From Rhodanobacteraceae bacterium (lineage in GTDB: Bacteria; Pseudomonadota; Gammaproteobacteria; Xanthomonadales; Rhodanobacteraceae): 9,074 bases of DNA. The notes beneath the pieces are model-generated. The model ran no database searches. It had not been told where the DNA came from and saw only the letters and a list, made by a program, of their open reading frames with translations. The stretch is from positions 1 to 9,074 of the forward strand of contig JAICHS010000085.1 of NCBI GenBank assembly GCA_025924775.1, written 5' to 3'. Position numbers and translations under genes: made by a program. Below are positions 6,225-9,074 of this stretch, in pieces. Within the stretch, counting starts at the first letter, position 1. The number at the start of each line of letters is the position of its first letter.

Positions 6225-6704
6225 ATGCGCCGTCTCTGGTTGTTGCTGGTGTTGCCCGGATTGCTGTGGGCCTGGCCCGGGGCCGCGCGGGCCGGCAGCT
6301 ATGCCGATGCGCTGTCGCAGTGCCTGATCCGCGCGACCACGCCCGCCGACCAGAAGATCGTGGTGCGCTGGGCCTTCGCGACCATGGCGTTGGACCCTGA
6401 TGTCGCCTCGATGGCCGCGGTGACGCCGGCGCAGCGCCAGGCGGTCAATCAGAAGGCGGGTGCGCTGGTGACCGACCTGCTGGTGCAATCGTGCAGCCAG
6501 CCGGTGCAGCAGGCATTGATGTTCGAGGGGACCAATGGCGCCCAGGCGGCGTTCGAAGCGTGGGCACGCTGGGCTCTCACCGGCATCGCTGGAGAGCCCC
6601 ACGTGCTGCAGGGCGCGGGCGCGCTGATGCAGTACGTCGACCTTGGCAAGCTGATGTCGCTGGTGCCGCTGCAGGGGTTGTCGCCCAACGGCAGCGGCGG
6701 CTGA
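6225..6704 (+). CDS. small secreted/periplasmic protein of unknown function
   Basis: I do not recognise a named family. The product has 159 residues and begins with a clear Sec signal peptide: MRR, a Leu/Trp-rich hydrophobic core, then a GAARA type cleavage site after Ala23, leaving about 136 mature residues. The mature part is mostly helical by composition, with no membrane segment, and has only two cysteines (33 and 90), which could form a disulfide. The opening DALSQCLIRATTPADQKIVVRWAFATMALDPDV resembles small hypothetical proteins I recall from Xanthomonadaceae, but this cannot be confirmed here. The start at 6225 is favoured over an in-frame GTG at 6186 because it places the signal peptide at the N-terminus and has GAGGA (6214-6218) 6 bases upstream. 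It lies 55 bp after pheA on the same strand and converges on the cysB-like gene. Confidence 0.8.
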   Translation: MRRLWLLLVLPGLLWAWPGAARAGSYADALSQCLIRATTPADQKIVVRWAFATMALDPDVASMAAVTPAQRQAVNQKAGALVTDLLVQSCSQPVQQALMFEGTNGAQAAFEAWARWALTGIAGEPHVLQGAGALMQYVDLGKLMSLVPLQGLSPNGSGG

Positions 6705-6735
6705 CCCGCGTGCCCGGACGACGCCTGGGTGCCCC

Positions 6736-7716
6736 CTACACGACCGCGCGGTGCAAATCCTTCCACGCCGGTGGCACGGGCCAGTCAGGCGCAGCGTTGC
6801 CGGCCAGCACGCGGCGCAGGTCGCTGGCGTCGATCTGCGGCGCCAGTTCGCGCAGCAGGCGCAGGGTGAAGTCGCGCAGCACGCGCCCCTGCGGCAGCAC
6901 GGCCCAGGTGATGCATTCCGGCAGGGCCGTCGGCGCCGGCAACACGTGCAGGTCGGTGTCCGCGGGTGAAACCGCCATCTCGGCCAGGATGCCGACGCCA
7001 AGTCCCGCGCGCACATAGGTCTTGATCAGGTCCGCGTCGTGCGCGGTCATGGCCAGTTGCATGGCCAGTCCGGCGCCCTCGAACGCACGCCGCAGCGATG
7101 ATTCCGCGCGACGCGAGGACTCGTAGCTCACCAGTGGCAGCGCCGACAGTTCCGCGAGCGTCGGCGCCCTCCGGCGCCGGCCCAGCGCGTGGCCCGCCGC
7201 CACCAGCACCACGCGGCGCCAGCGGAACAACGGGATCGCAACGCCAGCCCCGGGCACCGCGCCACTGGTGCTGATGACCGCGAGCTCGTCGCCGCCACGC
7301 GTGAGGCTCGCCAGGATTTCCGCCTCGTCGGATGGCTGCAGCCGGATGCTGACCGCCGGGAACGCGTGGCGCGTCGCGGCGATGGCGGCGGGCAGCACGT
7401 AGCGGGCCTGGGTGTGGGTCGTAACCAGCGTCAGCCGGCCCTTGCGCTCGCCACGCTGGTTGGCCGCCAGCGCACGGATGTCGCCGGCTTCATCCAGCAT
7501 CCGCCGCGCGTGCACCAGCACGCGCTCACCCGCCTGCGTCAAGGCGGTGAGGCTGCGACCCTTGCGGGTGAACAGCAGGAACCCGAGTTCGTCTTCGAGC
7601 TGCTTGATTTGTCGCGACAGTCCCGGCTGGGTTGCGTGCACGCGTTCGGCCGCGAGCGTGATGTTGAGGCCGGAATCCGCGATGGCGGCGAAATAGCGAA
7701 GCTGGTTGAGGGTCAT
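6736..7716 (-). CDS. cysB: LysR-type transcriptional regulator, CysB-like
   Basis: This 326-residue DNA-binding regulator is close to the 324 of E. coli CysB, which activates sulfate assimilation and cysteine genes in response to N-acetylserine. The winged helix-turn-helix spans about 1-60 (AAERVHATQPGLSRQIKQLE). The effector domain begins with TTHTQARYVLP at residues 99-109, carrying Thr100, Thr102 and Gln103 at the same positions as the CysB ligand pocket. HDADLIKTYVRAGLGVGILAEMAV (226-249) is also very CysB-like. The segment YESSRRAES (198-206) places Arg at 202, where E. coli CysB has a ligand-contacting Thr, and Ser149 replaces Thr. The start at 7716 gives the usual N-terminus; the open frame runs on to 7812 but adds an unconserved Arg/Pro-rich tail. 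The gene is divergent from the peroxiredoxin/cysteine synthase pair, which fits control of that pair. Cbl, the CysB paralogue, is the main alternative. Confidence 0.88.
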   Translation of the reverse strand: MTLNQLRYFAAIADSGLNITLAAERVHATQPGLSRQIKQLEDELGFLLFTRKGRSLTALTQAGERVLVHARRMLDEAGDIRALAANQRGERKGRLTLVTTHTQARYVLPAAIAATRHAFPAVSIRLQPSDEAEILASLTRGGDELAVISTSGAVPGAGVAIPLFRWRRVVLVAAGHALGRRRRAPTLAELSALPLVSYESSRRAESSLRRAFEGAGLAMQLAMTAHDADLIKTYVRAGLGVGILAEMAVSPADTDLHVLPAPTALPECITWAVLPQGRVLRDFTLRLLRELAPQIDASDLRRVLAGNAAPDWPVPPAWKDLHRAVV

Positions 7717-7828
7717 CCTGGGGCTTCCGGAGGCTGCCGTGGACGGGGCAGGATGGGCGCGCATGGCACGCCACGTCACTGATCGTCGACAAGACGCTGC
7801 AGGGCGGGCCAATCATGGCGCGGGCACC

Positions 7829-7856
7829 CCGGGGGCCGCAAACCGCGGCGCCCCGG
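7829..7856. repeat. strong GC-rich hairpin in the divergent regulatory region
   Basis: CCGGGG (7829-7834) pairs with CCCCGG (7851-7856), and GCCGC (7835-7839) pairs with GCGGC (7845-7849). G7850 is bulged and the loop is AAACC. This gives 11 G-C pairs with one bulge. No T-run follows on either strand. It lies 113 bp upstream of the cysB-like start, so it would be in the leader RNA if that gene's promoter is farther out. GC-rich DNA yields such stems by chance more often than average DNA. Confidence 0.5.
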
Positions 7857-7898
7857 CCTGGCCCTGGCAGACGGACGTCCAGACACGCACGCCAGCAT

Positions 7899-7917
7899 AT
7901 AACGCGCACGCATAACG
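7899..7917. promoter_or_regulatory. direct repeat ATAACG in an A/T-richer patch, possible regulator site
   Basis: ATAACG occurs at 7899-7904 and again at 7912-7917, a 13-bp period, in a patch clearly richer in A/T than its surroundings. The flanking GCACGC is also repeated (7887-7892 and 7906-7911). On the minus strand the repeats read CGTTAT. CysB-class sites are known to contain poorly conserved TTAT/ATAA-bearing half-sites, and CysB-type regulators commonly act on adjacent genes, so this is a candidate site. TATAAC at 7898-7903 could alternatively be a plus-strand -10, though no good -35 accompanies it. Confidence 0.3.
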
Positions 7918-8134
7918 AGGGCACGGACGCGCATTTCCACCGGGCCGACCGTAGATGCAGACTGCAGCCATGGTCCCGCGTGGCGCAGCCAGCGCGGTCG
8001 CGCTGCCGGCGTCCGGCCACGCAGCGTGTGCCGCACAAGGCTCCGGTCGAACGAAGCAGCCGCAAGCTTGTCCAACCTCTACACGCCACGAGGAACGTTT
8101 TCCGGACATCATTTCACGACATGAGGAAACCACC

Positions 8135-8782
8135 ATGAGTTTGCAACTCGGCCAGACCGCCCCTGATTTCACCCTCGATTCCACCCAAGGCTCAGTGCAC
8201 TTCAGCGCCTACGCGCGCGACCATTGGGTGGTGTTCTTCTCGCATCCCAAGGATTTCACGCCCATCTGCACCACCGAGCTGGGCGCGTTCGCCCACCGCA
8301 AGGGCGAGTTCGACAAGCGCGGCGCGAAGCTGCTGGGCCTGTCGGTGGATCCGGTCGAAAGCCACAAGCGCTGGGCCAAGGACATTTCCGATGTCGGCGG
8401 CACCGAGCTGAACTACCCGATCCTGGCCGACCCCGACCTCGAGGTGGCCAAGGTGTACGGCATGTACCACCCGGATGCCGACGCGACGGTGACGGTGCGT
8501 TCGGTGTTTATCATCGACCCGCAGCGCAAGGCGCGCACCATCCTCACCTATCCGCCGTCGGTCGGCCGCAACATCGACGAAATCCTGCGCACGATCGATG
8601 CGCTCCAAACCACCGACGCGGCCCCGGTGTCGACCCCGGTCGACTGGAAGCCGGGTGACGAAGTGGTGGCTTCGCCCAAATTGTCGGACGAGGAAGTGGC
8701 CAAGAAGTTCGGCAAGGTGCGCAAGGTCAAGCCGTACCTGCGTTTCGTCAAGACGACCGCAGCCGGGACCAAGGTTGCATGA
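8135..8782 (+). CDS. 1-Cys peroxiredoxin (Prx6 family)
   Basis: This 215-residue cytosolic thiol peroxidase reduces hydrogen peroxide and organic hydroperoxides. The peroxidatic motif FFSHPKDFTPICTTELG includes Thr42, catalytic Cys45 and the Prx6-type His37; Arg122 (TVRSVFIIDP) completes the active site. Cys45 is the only cysteine in the protein, so there is no resolving cysteine and the enzyme must be recycled by an external thiol such as glutathione or another small-molecule thiol. The C-terminal extension (about 165-215, with VDWKPGDEVV) is the usual Prx6/dimerisation tail, and the length matches the family. The start at 8135 is supported by GAGGA at 8123-8127; upstream in-frame codons give no conserved sequence. 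The stop overlaps the cysteine synthase start (ATGA, 8779-8782), tying peroxide removal to cysteine production. It is divergent from a CysB-like regulator. Confidence 0.95.
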   Translation: MSLQLGQTAPDFTLDSTQGSVHFSAYARDHWVVFFSHPKDFTPICTTELGAFAHRKGEFDKRGAKLLGLSVDPVESHKRWAKDISDVGGTELNYPILADPDLEVAKVYGMYHPDADATVTVRSVFIIDPQRKARTILTYPPSVGRNIDEILRTIDALQTTDAAPVSTPVDWKPGDEVVASPKLSDEEVAKKFGKVRKVKPYLRFVKTTAAGTKVA

Positions 8783-9074
8783 TCGACGCGCGTGCCGATT
8801 TCGCGGCCACCGTCGGACACACGCCGCTGGTTCGCCTGCGGCGTGCGTCCGCGGCGACCGGCTGCGAGGTCCTGGGCAAGGCCGAATGGCTGAATCCGGG
8901 CGGTTCGATCAAGGACCGGACCGCCCTGGGCTTGCTGCTGGATGCGGAACAGCGTGGCCTGGTGCACCCGGACACGGTGCTGGTTGAAGGCACCGCGGGC
9001 AACACCGGGATCGGGCTGGCGCTGGTCGGGGCCAGCCGCGGTTATCGCAGCATCATCATCGCGCCCAACAGCCA
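8779..9074 (+). CDS. cysK: cysteine synthase (O-acetylserine sulfhydrylase), 3' partial
   Basis: The window ends after 98 complete codons. The visible part is the N-terminus of a fold-type II PLP enzyme that makes cysteine from O-acetylserine and sulfide. VGHTPLVRL (12-20) and NPGGSIKDR (39-47) identify the family, with Lys45 as the Schiff-base residue. EGTAGNTGIGLAL, beginning near residue 72, is the substrate-binding loop in the TAGNT form, where E. coli CysK has TSGNT. The ATG at 8779 overlaps the peroxiredoxin stop (ATGA); no separate Shine-Dalgarno is needed because initiation is probably coupled. The sequence fits cysteine synthase A somewhat better than CysM, but cystathionine beta-synthase-type enzymes share these motifs and the distinguishing C-terminal half is off the window. 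Placement next to a CysB-like regulator supports a cysteine biosynthesis role. Confidence 0.88.
   Translation, partial: MIDARADFAATVGHTPLVRLRRASAATGCEVLGKAEWLNPGGSIKDRTALGLLLDAEQRGLVHPDTVLVEGTAGNTGIGLALVGASRGYRSIIIAPNS

Larger units (their letters stand above)
7717..8134. other. divergent intergenic region between the cysB-like gene and the peroxiredoxin
   Basis: No believable gene is found in these 418 bp. Short open frames exist on both strands but have Arg/Pro/His-rich translations, as expected from random GC-rich DNA, and the peroxiredoxin frame stays open back to 7955 without conserved residues. The region must hold promoters for both flanking transcription units. I could not pick convincing -35/-10 pairs. 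Notable contents are a strong GC hairpin at 7829-7856 and a direct repeat in an A/T-richer patch at 7899-7917. Confidence 0.6.

Noticed and set aside
4973..6226. Long minus-strand open frame opposite pheA
   Set aside because: The composition is typical of an antisense shadow, and the plus strand encodes an unambiguous PheA.
6705..6735. Bidirectional terminator between the convergent secreted-protein and cysB-like genes
   Set aside because: The 31-bp gap has no stable stem with a T-run on either strand.
7717..7812. Upstream start for the CysB-like regulator, adding 32 residues
   Set aside because: LysR-type regulators start directly before the winged helix; the extension is Arg/Pro-rich and without similarity.
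7955..8134. Upstream start for the peroxiredoxin, adding 60 residues
   Set aside because: The extension is unlike any peroxiredoxin, and GAGGA sits correctly before the ATG at 8135.
7815..8138. Small open frame of 107 codons in the divergent intergenic region
   Set aside because: It has an Arg/His/Pro-rich translation, no Shine-Dalgarno site and no domain, and overlaps the likely promoter and leader region of the peroxiredoxin.

Overview
The window is very GC-rich (well above 60% by eye) with strong G/C bias at third codon positions. Protein content points to a gammaproteobacterium, most likely the Xanthomonadales (Xanthomonas/Lysobacter/Rhodanobacter relatives). The supporting signs are a Pseudomonas/Xanthomonas-type chorismate mutase-prephenate dehydratase, a CysB-like regulator of classic length, and a small secreted protein that resembles hypothetical proteins I recall from that order. 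No tRNA, rRNA, CRISPR array, insertion sequence or phage gene was seen. The taxonomic call is an inference from resemblance, not from a search.

Layout. (1) 2-2555, plus strand: a tightly packed three-gene exporter operon of DevBCA/MacAB type. It holds an FtsX-like permease cut off at its 5' end by the window edge, an ABC ATPase, and a lipoprotein membrane-fusion adaptor. The genes overlap by ATGA and GTGA. (2) 2556-2761: a non-coding gap with a small perfect hairpin and a possible -10 element. (3) 2762-4876, plus: a MtnX-like HAD-IB phosphatase followed 21 bp later by a HemL-like class III aminotransferase, probably one transcript. (4) 4877-5002: a gap dominated by a striking palindrome. (5) 5003-6169, plus: pheA, the bifunctional entry enzyme of phenylalanine synthesis, then a small secreted protein of unknown function (6225-6704). 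(6) 6736-7716, minus: a CysB-type LysR regulator. (7) 7717-8134: a 418-bp divergent regulatory region with a strong GC hairpin and an A/T-richer direct repeat. (8) 8135-9074, plus: a 1-Cys peroxiredoxin overlapping by 4 bp with the start of a cysteine synthase that runs off the window.

How the genes work together. The exporter genes form one machine: ATPase plus permease in the inner membrane, with a periplasmic adaptor expected to dock on a TolC-like channel encoded elsewhere. The phosphatase/aminotransferase pair looks like two steps of one small-molecule pathway, but the substrate cannot be read from sequence. The right-hand block links sulfur assimilation control (CysB), cysteine synthesis and thiol-dependent peroxide removal. 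Most of the window is ordinary core or near-core metabolism. The parts worth a second look are the unassigned phosphatase/aminotransferase pair, the palindrome before pheA, and the cysB/peroxiredoxin/cysteine synthase arrangement with its structured intergenic region.
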